Shown here: positions 1 to 7,815 of the stretch, piece by piece | Layout of the letters: each line of letters begins with the position of its first letter | Position numbering within the stretch: the first letter of the stretch is position 1 | Source of the DNA: Jannaschia marina | GTDB taxonomy: Bacteria > Pseudomonadota > Alphaproteobacteria > Rhodobacterales > Rhodobacteraceae | DNA length: 64,000 bases | NCBI RefSeq assembly: GCF_013404595.1 | Contig: NZ_JABVAX010000002.1 | Location: 457,984 to 521,983, forward strand | Direction: 5' to 3' | The notes under the pieces: model-generated | Told to the model about the DNA's origin: nothing | Databases searched by the model: none | What the model saw: the letters and a program-made list of their open reading frames with translations, nothing else | Position numbers and translations under genes: made by a program

Positions 1-55
1 ATGGCCAAGCGCCGAATCTAGGTTTTCATTTCGAATCCGATGCTTACGCGTCGAT

Positions 56-97
56 CGTATCCCCCTTGAAAGGGATGCGATGACTTCCCACGTCTAG
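56..97 (+). other. duplicated hairpin leader with a 5-codon ORF
   Basis: A sequence closely resembling the hsp20 leader occurs about 115 bases upstream of it. The stretch CGTATCCC (56-63) pairs with GGGATGCG (72-79) and is followed at once by ATG and four codons before TAG (80-97). The sequence CGTATC-Y-CTTTGAAA-GGATGC is shared with positions 171-192. It could be a remnant of a duplicated heat-shock gene start, a translated leader peptide, or part of the regulatory 5' region. Pairing is seen directly; function is inferred. Confidence 0.3.
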
Positions 98-100
98 TGT

Positions 101-195
101 GTCGGACGCCGCAGTCGGGTTCGACGGGAAGATGGCCCCGGTCCGGCGTCGGACGGGGCGACAGCAAAATCGTATCGCTTTGAAAAGGATGCACC
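101..195 (+). promoter_or_regulatory. ROSE-like RNA thermometer in the hsp20 5' leader
   Basis: The leader can fold into an upstream hairpin (GACGCCG at 105-111 with CGGCGTC at 144-150) and a start-proximal hairpin. In the second, GTATC-G-CTT (172-180) pairs with AAGGATGC (185-192) around a short TGAA loop, leaving one unpaired G. This hides the ribosome binding site AAGGA (185-189). The anti-SD strand holds TCGCT (175-179), which fits the UYGCU motif of ROSE elements, the family of alphaproteobacterial thermometers that open on heating and are found ahead of small heat-shock genes. Folding was done by eye only. Confidence 0.6.
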
Positions 196-657
196 ATGCG
201 TACCTATGATTTCACCCCGCTCTACCGCGCCACCGTCGGCTTCGACCGGATGGCCAACCTTCTCGACCGCGCGATGGCCGCCGATACGGCGACTGGCTAT
301 CCGCCCTACAACATCGAGAAGCTGGGCGAGAACGACTATCGCATCTCCATCGCCGTCGCCGGCTTCACCGAGGCCGAACTGTCGATCGAGGCGCGTGAGA
401 ACCAGCTTGTCGTGACCGCGCGCAAGGCCGAGAGCGACGAGACCCCGACCTACCTGCATCGCGGTATCGCGACCCGCGCCTTCGAGAAGTCGTTCCAGCT
501 GGCCGACCATGTCCATGTGACCGGCGCGACCCATGCGGACGGCATGCTGCACATCGAATTGCAGCGGCAGGTTCCCGAGGCGCTCAAGCCCCGTCGCATC
601 GAGATCGCGACGGCGCGTCCGGCGCTGACGGGAACTCCGGATGCCGTCGAGGCCTGA
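196..657 (+). CDS. Hsp20 family small heat shock protein (IbpA-like)
   Basis: ATP-independent holdase chaperone of the cytoplasm that binds unfolding proteins during heat or oxidative stress. The 153-residue protein has a short N-terminal arm (DFTPLYRATVGFDRM, the usual IbpA-type start), then an alpha-crystallin domain from about residue 35 to 130. That domain includes YRISIAVAGF near its beginning and the A-x-x-DGML motif near its end. The C-terminal tail carries RRIEI, the I-x-I-type anchor used for oligomer assembly. The ATG lies six bases behind AAGGA, which is masked by the predicted thermometer. It is a single gene with its own terminator, so expression is probably set mainly by temperature-dependent translation. 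Confidence 0.93.
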   Translation: MRTYDFTPLYRATVGFDRMANLLDRAMAADTATGYPPYNIEKLGENDYRISIAVAGFTEAELSIEARENQLVVTARKAESDETPTYLHRGIATRAFEKSFQLADHVHVTGATHADGMLHIELQRQVPEALKPRRIEIATARPALTGTPDAVEA

Positions 658-687
658 CCCGAGACCGGGCTTCCGGTGACGGAGCGG

Positions 688-719
688 CGCGCGCCCGACA
701 CGGGGCGCGCGTTTCGCTT
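688..719 (+). terminator. rho-independent terminator of hsp20
   Basis: A nine-base perfect stem (CGCGCGCCC at 688-696, GGGCGCGCG at 703-711) with a short loop is followed by TTTCGCTT. It lies 30 bases after the hsp20 stop codon. Confidence 0.7.
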
Positions 720-755
720 GCCTGACCGAAGTGCGCGGTGCCATACGCTCGACCC

Positions 756-1202
756 ATGACCGAACCCGCGCCCTCCGCGAGACGGATTTCCGAACGCCTC
801 CTGTCGGCGACGGGGGACGCTATGCTGCGCGGCGATTTCGACGAGTTCGCCGCCTATTTCGCATTGCCGCAGCGGATCGGCACCTTCGACGGCAGCCGGG
901 TCCTGACCACTCGGACGGAGCTGCGCGACACCTTCGAGGCGGTGCGCGCGCACTACAAGCGCCTCAACGTGACGGACATGGCGCGGCACTGCGCCGATGC
1001 GATCTTCGTCGACGACAGGACCATCCAGTCGACCCACGTCAGTCGCCTGCTCAGCGGGCCGCTCCTGGTGCAGGAGGCCTACCCGGTGCTTTCCATCCTC
1101 AGGAAGACGGACGCCGGATGGCGTATCGTGTCGAGCCAGTATGCCGCGCCCGGCAAAGCCGGTCTGAACGCCGTGCTGCTCGGCGCGCGCGTCGGGGTCT
1201 GA
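756..1202 (+). CDS. NTF2-like / SnoaL-like fold protein
   Basis: A 148-residue cytosolic protein with the pattern of an NTF2-like alpha+beta barrel. It has an N-terminal helix (GDAMLRGDFDEFAAYFALP), a central segment ending in the hydrophobic strand TIQSTHVSRLL, and a C-terminal strand pair including GWRIVSSQYA, typical of SnoaL-type proteins of unknown substrate. The in-frame GTG at 738 is possible, but the ATG at 756 starts closer to the fold. It stands alone, with no clear ribosome binding site, and ends eight bases from the convergent gene downstream. No catalytic residues could be assigned, so the enzymatic role is open. Confidence 0.6.
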   Translation: MTEPAPSARRISERLLSATGDAMLRGDFDEFAAYFALPQRIGTFDGSRVLTTRTELRDTFEAVRAHYKRLNVTDMARHCADAIFVDDRTIQSTHVSRLLSGPLLVQEAYPVLSILRKTDAGWRIVSSQYAAPGKAGLNAVLLGARVGV

Positions 1203-1209
1203 TCGCGGC

Positions 1210-2070
1210 CTAGAACCACTGCCCCGGCTCCATCAGCCCGAGGTCCATCAACTGCTGCGCGCGCCATTCGAAGGGGATCGAGCCGTCCCAGTGGAGGCTG
1301 TCGATCGCCGCGCGCGAGCCGGGGTTCGTGGCAAGCGCCTTGGCCGCCCGGAAGGACGCGATGGCCGCAGTCATGGAATGGTGCCAGGGGCAGGCGTAGG
1401 TGTTCATCTCCTCGATCGAGAGACGGTGATCGGGCAGGAGCCGCAAGTCTCTGCGCACGCGGAAGAGAGCCACGCGGTCGATGCGCCGCCGTTCCCAGGG
1501 GATGTGCTCCTCGAAGCGCCAGCGCAGGCCGCCGAAGAAGTCGAGCTGCCGCTCGGCCGGGCCATCCGTGCCCCAGCGGGCGAGCGCGAAGTAGCCGGCC
1601 TCGTCCATCCAGGCATCATTGGTGTCGACGGCGTTGCAGCCCTTAGCGAGCGTGCGGGCATAGAGGTCGACCACGAAGGTCAGCACGGCGTCGCGGCGCT
1701 CCTCGGTGCAGAAGTGCAGCGCCTCGCCGATGCGGCGGCTTTCGGCGAAGGGATGGTAGAGGTATTCGGCGTTGTAGACGTAGCCGGTCCAGGCTCCGGC
1801 GGGGCGCCCGTCGATCAGGGCGTTGACACAGGTCGAGGCGAGGTCGTCGGGCCGCCGGTCGAGGCTCAGGCGATGCACGCCCTCGGGCAGATCTGAGGGC
1901 AGCGCGATGCCGGGCGCGACCGCGAGAACGATCTGGCCGAAACCCGCGTCGCGATGGTGCGCGATCGTGCTTTCGATCTCGGTTCCGTCCTCGCAGAGGA
2001 TCATCAGCGCCGGCCCCTTGCCGAGGGTGCCGGCCCTGGCGCGAAGATCCTCCAGGGATGAGAAGTCCAT
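1210..2070 (-). CDS. glycosyltransferase family 2-like protein
   Basis: This 286-residue protein begins with a Rossmann-like segment (ALMILCEDGTEIESTIAHH, then GFGQIVLAVAPG). That is the layout of family 2-type glycosyltransferase domains in which a helix follows the first strand and a second strand ends in a small-residue turn. The middle has DTNDAWMDEAGYFALARW and the C-terminal part EEMNTYACPWHHSMTAAIASF, both features of a conserved alphaproteobacterial family. A clear metal-binding DxD was not found, so activity is uncertain. The gene is divergent from miaB (123 bases between the starts). The reading frame stays open upstream only because it is the antisense of miaB. Confidence 0.5.
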   Translation of the reverse strand: MDFSSLEDLRARAGTLGKGPALMILCEDGTEIESTIAHHRDAGFGQIVLAVAPGIALPSDLPEGVHRLSLDRRPDDLASTCVNALIDGRPAGAWTGYVYNAEYLYHPFAESRRIGEALHFCTEERRDAVLTFVVDLYARTLAKGCNAVDTNDAWMDEAGYFALARWGTDGPAERQLDFFGGLRWRFEEHIPWERRRIDRVALFRVRRDLRLLPDHRLSIEEMNTYACPWHHSMTAAIASFRAAKALATNPGSRAAIDSLHWDGSIPFEWRAQQLMDLGLMEPGQWF

Positions 2071-2193
2071 CGGGTGCCTGCCTGCCGTTTGGCGGCACTG
2101 TCCCGCAAAGTCGCGCGCCCCGCAACCGGCGGCGCGTTGCGGCGGCGGCGGGCCTGCGGTATTGCCGCCACGCATTGAGACCGGGGATCCGTC

Positions 2194-3516
2194 ATGCCTG
2201 CGCCGAAGAAGCTGCATATAAAGACCTATGGCTGTCAGATGAATGTCTACGACAGCGAGCGCATGGCCGAGGCCATGGGCGGGCAGGGGTACGAGATGAC
2301 GGACTGTCCGGAAGAGGCGGACATGATCCTCCTCAATACTTGCCACATCCGGGAGAAGGCGGCCGAGAAGGTCTATTCCGACCTGGGCCGTCTGAAGCCC
2401 CTGCGGGAGGCGAAGCCGGATCTCAAGATCGGGGTCGCGGGCTGCGTGGCGCAGGCCGAGGGCGCGGAGATCATGGCGCGGCAACCCATGGTCGACCTCG
2501 TGGTCGGGCCGCAGACCTATCACCGCCTGCCGGCGATGATGGAGCGGGTGGAGGCCGGTGAGAAGGCGCTCGACACCGACATGCCGGAAGAGGACAAGTT
2601 CGATCACCTGCCGAAACTGCGGACGCCCACGGCCCGGCCGACGGCCTTCCTGACGGTGCAAGAGGGGTGCGACAAGTTCTGCGCCTTCTGCGTAGTGCCC
2701 TATACCCGCGGTGCGGAGGTGAGCCGGCCGGTCGAGCGGCTCTTGCGCGAGGCGCGCGATCTGGTGGCCCGTGGCGTCAAGGAGATCACGCTGCTCGGGC
2801 AGAACGTGAACGGCTACCACGGGGAGGGGCCCGACGGGCGCACCTGGTCGCTTGCCGATCTGATCTGGGCGCTCGACGGGATCGAGGGGCTGGAGCGGAT
2901 CCGCTTCACCACCTCGCATCCGAACGACATGACCGACGACCTGATCGAGGCCCACGGCACCTGCGCGAAGCTCATGCCCTACCTGCACCTGCCGGTCCAA
3001 TCCGGGAGCGACCGCATCCTGAAGGCGATGAACCGCAAGCACACCGCCGAGGACTACGTCGCGATCATCGACCGGCTGCGCGCCCTGCGCCCGGATTTGG
3101 CTCTGTCGGGCGATTTCATCGTCGGCTTCCCGGGCGAGATGGAGGAGGATTTCGAGGCGACCATGGCGCTCGTGCGGCGTGTCGGCTACGCCGCCGCCTA
3201 TTCCTTCCGCTACTCCGCGCGGCCCGGCACGCCCGCCGCCGAGAAGCCCGATGTGCCGATGGACGTCGCCGTCGAGCGGCTGCACCGGCTTCAGGCGCTC
3301 ATCACCGATCAGCAGCGGGCCGCGCAGGACGCGATGGTGGGGCGCGAGACGACCGTCCTATTCGAGAAGGCGGGGCGCAAGCCGGGCCAGCTCGTCGGCA
3401 AGTCGGAGCATCTGCAGGCCGTCCATGCGGAGGCACCCGAGGCGCTTCTGGGCGAGGTTGCACGCGTGCGAATCGTCGCGGCGAAGACGAATTCGCTCGA
3501 AGCGGTGTTGATCTGA
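2194..3516 (+). CDS. miaB: tRNA-2-methylthio-N6-dimethylallyladenosine synthase
   Basis: Radical SAM methylthiotransferase that converts i6A37 to ms2i6A37 in tRNAs reading codons that begin with U. Of 440 residues, the N-terminal UPF0004 domain supplies Cys14 (KTYGCQMN), Cys50 (LLNTCHIRE) and Cys84 (VAGCVAQ) for the auxiliary 4Fe-4S cluster. The radical SAM cluster motif CDKFCAFC gives Cys159, Cys163 and Cys166. A TRAM domain follows from about residue 375. All six cysteines are present and the length is normal. It is divergent from the glycosyltransferase-like gene and is apparently monocistronic. Confidence 0.97.
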   Translation: MPAPKKLHIKTYGCQMNVYDSERMAEAMGGQGYEMTDCPEEADMILLNTCHIREKAAEKVYSDLGRLKPLREAKPDLKIGVAGCVAQAEGAEIMARQPMVDLVVGPQTYHRLPAMMERVEAGEKALDTDMPEEDKFDHLPKLRTPTARPTAFLTVQEGCDKFCAFCVVPYTRGAEVSRPVERLLREARDLVARGVKEITLLGQNVNGYHGEGPDGRTWSLADLIWALDGIEGLERIRFTTSHPNDMTDDLIEAHGTCAKLMPYLHLPVQSGSDRILKAMNRKHTAEDYVAIIDRLRALRPDLALSGDFIVGFPGEMEEDFEATMALVRRVGYAAAYSFRYSARPGTPAAEKPDVPMDVAVERLHRLQALITDQQRAAQDAMVGRETTVLFEKAGRKPGQLVGKSEHLQAVHAEAPEALLGEVARVRIVAAKTNSLEAVLI

Positions 3517-3723
3517 GCGCTGCAATCGGCGCTCGCCCCGGTGATTGTCGCCCTTGTGGCACCAAAACATGCCAATCGCATGGGATTGTCCGACAATTTT
3601 AACCGAGTTCGCCACTTTCCCTTCACACCCTCGCGCGCGGTGCCGATACTCGGTGCCGTTGCGTAATTGCAGGTGCCGGCGGTGGGGGCCGCGGGCGGCC
3701 TGCCGTCAATCAGGGAAGTTTCC

Positions 3724-4056
3724 ATGTTCATGAAGTCTGCCGCCCTTGCCGCCGTCGCTTTCGGATGCGTCGGGGCGGGTCTCCTCGCCGCGCCTGCCGC
3801 GGCCGACCACCATCTTCAGGCCCAACCGATCCAGATCACCGTGAAATGCGCGCGCTATCTCAGCCGCGGCGTCATCTGGGACAGGGCGATGCCCGAGTTC
3901 CTCGATGACCTGAGGGCCGCGGGCTATTCCTTCGAGGAAGCGGATGCCATCGGGAGCCGCGTCTGCCGCGACGAGGCCGGCGTCGGCAACACCGCCGTCA
4001 TGGGCCAGACGATGCGCAATATCCTCCGCCAGAACCCGCCGCGGGGCCGTCGCTGA
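3724..4056 (+). CDS. small secreted conserved hypothetical protein
   Basis: A 110-residue protein with a clear Sec signal peptide: MFMKSAALAAVAF, a hydrophobic core, then AAPAAADH as a likely cleavage region near residue 23. The mature part is about 85 residues with two cysteines (VKCARYL and SRVCRDE) that could form a disulfide in the periplasm. The start at 3724 has AGGGA eight bases upstream; a longer frame from 3667 would destroy the signal peptide. The family is not recognised. The 207 bases upstream of it hold no gene. Confidence 0.65.
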   Translation: MFMKSAALAAVAFGCVGAGLLAAPAAADHHLQAQPIQITVKCARYLSRGVIWDRAMPEFLDDLRAAGYSFEEADAIGSRVCRDEAGVGNTAVMGQTMRNILRQNPPRGRR

Positions 4057-4230
4057 ATGCCCGCTTGTGGCGTTTGCGAAAAATGACCCAAGATATGGTT
4101 CTTTGGCCTTTGCAGACGCCACAGGTCTGGTAGTCTTCCGTCACGTGAGGTTCGACCGTTTGCCCATCGCCTGCCGATGTCGGGCGAGCCCCGCTCTGAC
4201 TGTCTCGGACGAAAAGGGGGAGGCTGAAAG

Positions 4231-4572
4231 GTGTCTCGGATTGCAATGAAAGCCGCGGTCTTTGCGGCGGCCTCTGCCATGGTCGCGCTGCCGGTCGCGG
4301 CGCAGAACGTGGGCGACGTGGGCGAGGACTCGCGCGGCAACGTCTATACTTTCACACGCGACGCGCAGGGCCGTGGCGTCTGGACGCCGGGCCGCGTGCT
4401 GACCGGACCGACGCGCGAGCGCACGATCCTCGCGGAACGCTACACCCCGACCATCTGGACCGACCCCGACGGTTGCGAGCATTGGGTCATGGACGACGGG
4501 GCCGAGGGCTTCATGACGCCGCATGTGACGGCCCATGGCCGCCCGGTCTGCAACCGCCCGGGAGGACACTGA
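4231..4572 (+). CDS. small secreted protein with GCEHW motif, paralogue 1
   Basis: A 113-residue exported protein: a Sec signal peptide (core AAVFAAASAMVALPV, cleavage after VAAQ) and a mature region ending in the motif IWTDPDGCEHWVMDDGAEGF and a second cysteine in RPVCN. The next gene carries the same motif, so the pair are tandem paralogues. The GTG start has GGGGAGG eight bases upstream; an ATG at 4246 is a less well placed alternative. The two conserved cysteines suggest a disulfide. Function is unknown; a similar motif occurs in envelope proteins of related bacteria, from memory only. Confidence 0.6.
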   Translation: MSRIAMKAAVFAAASAMVALPVAAQNVGDVGEDSRGNVYTFTRDAQGRGVWTPGRVLTGPTRERTILAERYTPTIWTDPDGCEHWVMDDGAEGFMTPHVTAHGRPVCNRPGGH

Positions 4573-4573
4573 C

Positions 4574-4885
4574 ATGACGATCCTGCGCTTTTCCACCGCC
4601 GCCTCCTGCCTGGCCGCGCTCGTGGCCTGCGACACCGACAACTCCCGCGACAAGACGGTCGACGGACAGCTCGTCGGCCGCTCCTCCCTGCAGGAGCTGA
4701 CGCCCGGCATCTGGGTCGACCCGCGCGGCTGCGAGCACTGGCTGATCGACGACGGCGTCGAGGGTTATCTCTCGGCGCGCTACGACCCGCGGACCGGCAA
4801 GCATGTCTGCGGCCGCAGCACCGCGCCGCCCGAATATGTGACCGGTCCGTTCCGCGCCGGTGCCGACGTCAACGATCCGGTATGA
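4574..4885 (+). CDS. lipoprotein with GCEHW motif, paralogue 2
   Basis: A 103-residue putative lipoprotein with a canonical lipobox LVAC (Cys19) after a hydrophobic leader. The mature part holds IWVDPRGCEHWLIDDGVEGY and a final cysteine in HVCGR, matching the preceding gene. It starts one base after the upstream stop codon, behind GGAGGA (4561-4566), so the two are almost certainly one operon and translationally coupled. The first paralogue has a cleavable signal while this one has a lipobox, so they probably sit in different parts of the envelope. A strong terminator follows. Confidence 0.65.
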   Translation: MTILRFSTAASCLAALVACDTDNSRDKTVDGQLVGRSSLQELTPGIWVDPRGCEHWLIDDGVEGYLSARYDPRTGKHVCGRSTAPPEYVTGPFRAGADVNDPV

Positions 4886-4910
4886 TGCGCCGGACCGACG
4901 AATAAAGGGG

Positions 4911-4949
4911 CGGGGCCGTGGCGGAAACGTCACGGCCCCGTTTCGTTCT
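4911..4949 (+). terminator. rho-independent terminator
   Basis: The ten-base perfect stem CGGGGCCGTG / CACGGCCCCG (4911-4920, 4931-4940) is followed by TTTCGTTCT. It closes the two-gene GCEHW operon. Confidence 0.8.
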
Positions 4950-5043
4950 GGGGGTGAATTCCCGCTGATCGTCCCCACCTGACCTTGTGACCCGGCCCCG
5001 ACCGGGGCACGATTTGACGAGACCGAGTGCAAAGGAAACCTTC

Positions 5044-6060
5044 TTGCCCACCCTGCTTGACCCGGAAGAGAAGATCGCCGTCCAACTGGATTTCCCCGAC
5101 AACCGCCTGATGATCGACATGGTCGGCCCGAACGGAGCCCATCTCGCCCAGATCGAGCAGCTCATGGGCGTTCAGATCGTCCACCGCGGCAACGCGCTCG
5201 TCGTCCATGGCGAGGCGGCCGGCGAAGCGGAGCGGGTTCTCGGCGCGCTCTATGCGCGGCTCGAAGCGGGCAAGGACGTGACCATGGGCGTGATCGACGG
5301 GCTGATCCGCCTGCGCTCCGGATCCGAGGACGGCGCGCGCGACGGCGACCAGAAGGAGATGTTCCCCGGCCCCGCGCTCGAGATCCGCACCCGCAAGAAG
5401 ACGATGGAGCCTCGCACCGAGGCGCAGAAGGCCTATACGCAGGCGCTTCTCGACAACGAGCTGACCTTCGGGATCGGCCCGGCCGGCACGGGCAAGACCT
5501 ATGTCGCCGTCGCCGTCGCGGTGTCGAAGTTCATCACCGGCGAGGTCGACCGGATCATCCTGACCCGCCCGGCGGTGGAGGCCGGCGAAAAGCTGGGCTT
5601 CCTGCCCGGCACGCAGGACGAGAAGGTTGATCCCTACATGCAGCCGCTCTACGATGCGCTGAACGACTTCCTGCCGGGCAAGCAGCTTGCCAAGCTGCGC
5701 GAGGAGAAGCGCGTCGAGATCGCGCCGCTCGCCTTCATGCGCGGGCGGACGCTGTCGAATGCTTTCGTCATCCTCGACGAGGCACAGAACGCGACGACGA
5801 TGCAGATGAAGATGTTCCTGACCCGTCTGGGGCAGGGGAGCCGCATGGCCATCACCGGCGACCGCAGTCAGGTCGACCTGCCGCGCGGCGTGCAGTCGGG
5901 CCTGCGCGACGCGGAGCAGATCCTGGCCGGAGTCGAGGGCATCAGCTTCAACTACTTCGATGCGACCGACGTGGTGCGCCATCCGCTCGTCGCCAAGATC
6001 ATCACCGCCTACGACGCCGAGGACACGCGACGGGAGGCCCGGCGGGCCGAGCGGGAATGA
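5044..6060 (+). CDS. PhoH-like ATPase (YbeZ)
   Basis: Cytoplasmic P-loop NTPase of the PhoH/YbeZ family, associated with YbeY in ribosomal RNA processing and ribosome quality control. The N-terminal KH-like segment (about residues 15-75, NGAHLAQIEQLMGVQIVHRG) precedes a PhoH domain with Walker A GPAGTGKT near residue 145 and Walker B VILDEAQN. The TTG at 5044 lies eight bases behind AAAGGA and gives 338 residues. The GTG at 4987 adds a charged extension without a ribosome site. It is first in an operon: its stop overlaps the next start by four bases, and ybeY follows two genes on. Confidence 0.92.
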   Translation: MPTLLDPEEKIAVQLDFPDNRLMIDMVGPNGAHLAQIEQLMGVQIVHRGNALVVHGEAAGEAERVLGALYARLEAGKDVTMGVIDGLIRLRSGSEDGARDGDQKEMFPGPALEIRTRKKTMEPRTEAQKAYTQALLDNELTFGIGPAGTGKTYVAVAVAVSKFITGEVDRIILTRPAVEAGEKLGFLPGTQDEKVDPYMQPLYDALNDFLPGKQLAKLREEKRVEIAPLAFMRGRTLSNAFVILDEAQNATTMQMKMFLTRLGQGSRMAITGDRSQVDLPRGVQSGLRDAEQILAGVEGISFNYFDATDVVRHPLVAKIITAYDAEDTRREARRAERE

Positions 6061-6407
6061 GCGTCGACTACGACGTCCAGAAGTCCGAGACCGAACGCCG
6101 CTGGAGAGAGATCGCCGAGGGGCCGGGCGCGCCGTCCGAGGGCTTGCTCGACCTGCGGTTTCTCGGCGGGCCGGAGGCCGATGCCGTCGAGTTCATGGGA
6201 TGGCTCGAAGACCGGGGCTACGACGTGGAGCACTACGCACCCGACCGCGAGAGCGGCGATCCCGAGGATGCGCTCGACGTGATCGAGGTGCAGACGGAGG
6301 TGATGGCGCTCTCGGCCGAGAGTATCCACGCGGAGGAGCGGCGCACGACCGAGGCCGCGCTGCGCTTCGGCTACCACCCCGACGGCTGGGGGTTCATGGG
6401 AACGTGA
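6057..6407 (+). CDS. RraB-like ribonuclease E inhibitor family protein
   Basis: A 116-residue acidic protein resembling the RraB/YjgD family, small regulators that bind RNase E and modulate RNA decay. The pattern is an N-terminal helix, a strand-loop (LLDLRFLGGPEADAVEF), then WLEDRGYDV and a C-terminal helix ending in GYHPDGWGF, which is close to the family's conserved GxxDGWG-type end. The ATG overlaps the phoH stop (ATGA) and its own stop overlaps the ybeY start (GTGA). Its place between two rRNA-processing genes supports an RNA-metabolism role. The family call rests on pattern only. Confidence 0.7.
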   Translation: MSVDYDVQKSETERRWREIAEGPGAPSEGLLDLRFLGGPEADAVEFMGWLEDRGYDVEHYAPDRESGDPEDALDVIEVQTEVMALSAESIHAEERRTTEAALRFGYHPDGWGFMGT

Positions 6408-6871
6408 ACCACGAGATCGACGTCCTTGTCGAAGACGACCGCTGGTCCGACCTCGACCGGCTTGCGCAGGTCGCCGTGCCCGCCGCGCTCGCGGGTCTCG
6501 ACGGGCCGTTCACGGTGGCGATCCTCGGGTGCGACGACGCACGCATCGCGGCGCTCAACGGCGACTTCCGGGCCAAGCCGACGGCGACGAACGTGCTGTC
6601 GTGGCCCTCGGAGGATCGCGTGCCCGGCGGGCCGATCACCGACCCGGAGCTTGGCGACATCGCCATCGCCTTCGAGACCTGCGCGCGGGAAGCCGCCGAG
6701 CAGGGAAAGCCCTTCGAGGCGCATGTCATGCACCTTCTCGTCCATGCCACGTTGCACCTTCTGGGTCACGATCACATCGAGACCGACGAGGCCGAGCGCA
6801 TGGAAGCGCTGGAGGTTCAAATCCTCGCTGGATTGGGTTTCCCCGATCCCTATGCCTCTGGTATGGGTTGA
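6404..6871 (+). CDS. ybeY: endoribonuclease YbeY, rRNA maturation factor
   Basis: Single-strand endoribonuclease needed for 16S rRNA 3'-end maturation and 70S quality control. The signature H-x3-H-x5-H zinc site is visible as HLLVHATLHLLGHDH at about residues 110-124, preceded by the family motif TNVLSWPSED. At 155 residues it has normal length. It begins with GTG overlapping the upstream stop. The reading frame is open further upstream only as a shadow of the RraB-like gene. It is co-transcribed with the PhoH-like ATPase, its usual partner. Confidence 0.95.
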   Translation: MNHEIDVLVEDDRWSDLDRLAQVAVPAALAGLDGPFTVAILGCDDARIAALNGDFRAKPTATNVLSWPSEDRVPGGPITDPELGDIAIAFETCAREAAEQGKPFEAHVMHLLVHATLHLLGHDHIETDEAERMEALEVQILAGLGFPDPYASGMG

Positions 6872-6919
6872 AGACGCGGAACGTATTTCCGCCTCAAGAG
6901 AAAGGGGCCATTGGGTCCG

Positions 6920-7807
6920 ATGGACAACGACGGATCGTCTAGGGCCGCGCAGGGCGCGCGGGACGACACCACCTCACACCTCTCGAACGGCGGCACCATC
7001 GGTGCGCGCCCCGGTTTCATGAGCCGCGTCTTCGGCGGCCTTCTGGGCGAGCCGGAACCCGAGCCCGAAACCGAAGAGGCGACCCCGGCCGGGGTGATGC
7101 CCGGCCTTCTGAACCTGCGCCTCAAACGGCTCGACGACGTGCTCATCCCGCGTGCGGAGGTCGTGGCCGTACCGCACGACATCTCGCTGCCGGATCTCGT
7201 GGCCAAGTTCCGCGAGAGCGGGATGACCCGCCTTCCGGTCTTCGACACCACGCTCGACGAGCCGCTCGGTATGATCCACCTGAAGGACCTGGCGCTCAAC
7301 CACGGCTTCAATGGCGATCGCGACAAGCCCTTCGCGCTCAAGCCGCTTCTGCGCGGCCTGATCTATGCGCCGCCGTCGATGCCCATCGGCGTGCTCCTGA
7401 CCAAGATGCAGACGCAGCGCGTCCATATGGCGCTCGTCATCGACGAATACGGCGGCGTCGACGGCCTCGTTACGCTCGAAGACCTCATCGAGCAGGTCAT
7501 CGGCGAGATCGAGGATGAGCACGATCAGGAAGAGGGCAAGTTCTGGCGGCAGGAGAAGAGCGGCTGCTACCTCGCGCTCGCCCGCACGCCGATCGAGGAT
7601 TTCGAGGAAGAGGTCGGCCTGAAACTCGTCGACGCGGAGGACGAAGAGGAGATCGACACGCTCGGTGGCCTCGTCTTCATGCTGGCGGGTCGCGTGCCCG
7701 AACGCGGCGAGGTGATCCCGCACCCGAGCGGTGCCGAGATCGAGGTAGTCGATGCCGACCCCCGGCGCATCAAGCGCCTGCGCCTGCGGGTGCCCGACGC
7801 GGCCTGA
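6920..7807 (+). CDS. corC: CorC/HlyC family CBS-domain protein
   Basis: A cytoplasmic CBS-pair protein with a C-terminal CorC_HlyC domain, linked in other bacteria to magnesium/cobalt efflux; it lacks the membrane DUF21 domain of its larger relatives. Two CBS repeats span about residues 50-190 (IPRAEVVAVPHDISL, then IYAPPSMPIGVLLTKMQ with VIDEYGGVDGLVTLEDLIE). The FAD-binding-like transporter-associated domain occupies about residues 215-290 (ARTPIEDFEEEVGL). The start at 6920 is taken because the upstream TTG at 6911 is too close to the AAGGGG site. It is the fourth gene of the phoH operon, eight bases ahead of lnt. Confidence 0.9.
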   Translation: MDNDGSSRAAQGARDDTTSHLSNGGTIGARPGFMSRVFGGLLGEPEPEPETEEATPAGVMPGLLNLRLKRLDDVLIPRAEVVAVPHDISLPDLVAKFRESGMTRLPVFDTTLDEPLGMIHLKDLALNHGFNGDRDKPFALKPLLRGLIYAPPSMPIGVLLTKMQTQRVHMALVIDEYGGVDGLVTLEDLIEQVIGEIEDEHDQEEGKFWRQEKSGCYLALARTPIEDFEEEVGLKLVDAEDEEEIDTLGGLVFMLAGRVPERGEVIPHPSGAEIEVVDADPRRIKRLRLRVPDAA

Positions 7808-7815
7808 TCCGGGGG

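Noticed and set aside
1210..3285. 691-codon minus-strand frame covering miaB
   Set aside because: Only the part below 2070 shows family features; the rest is the antisense of miaB with biased composition.
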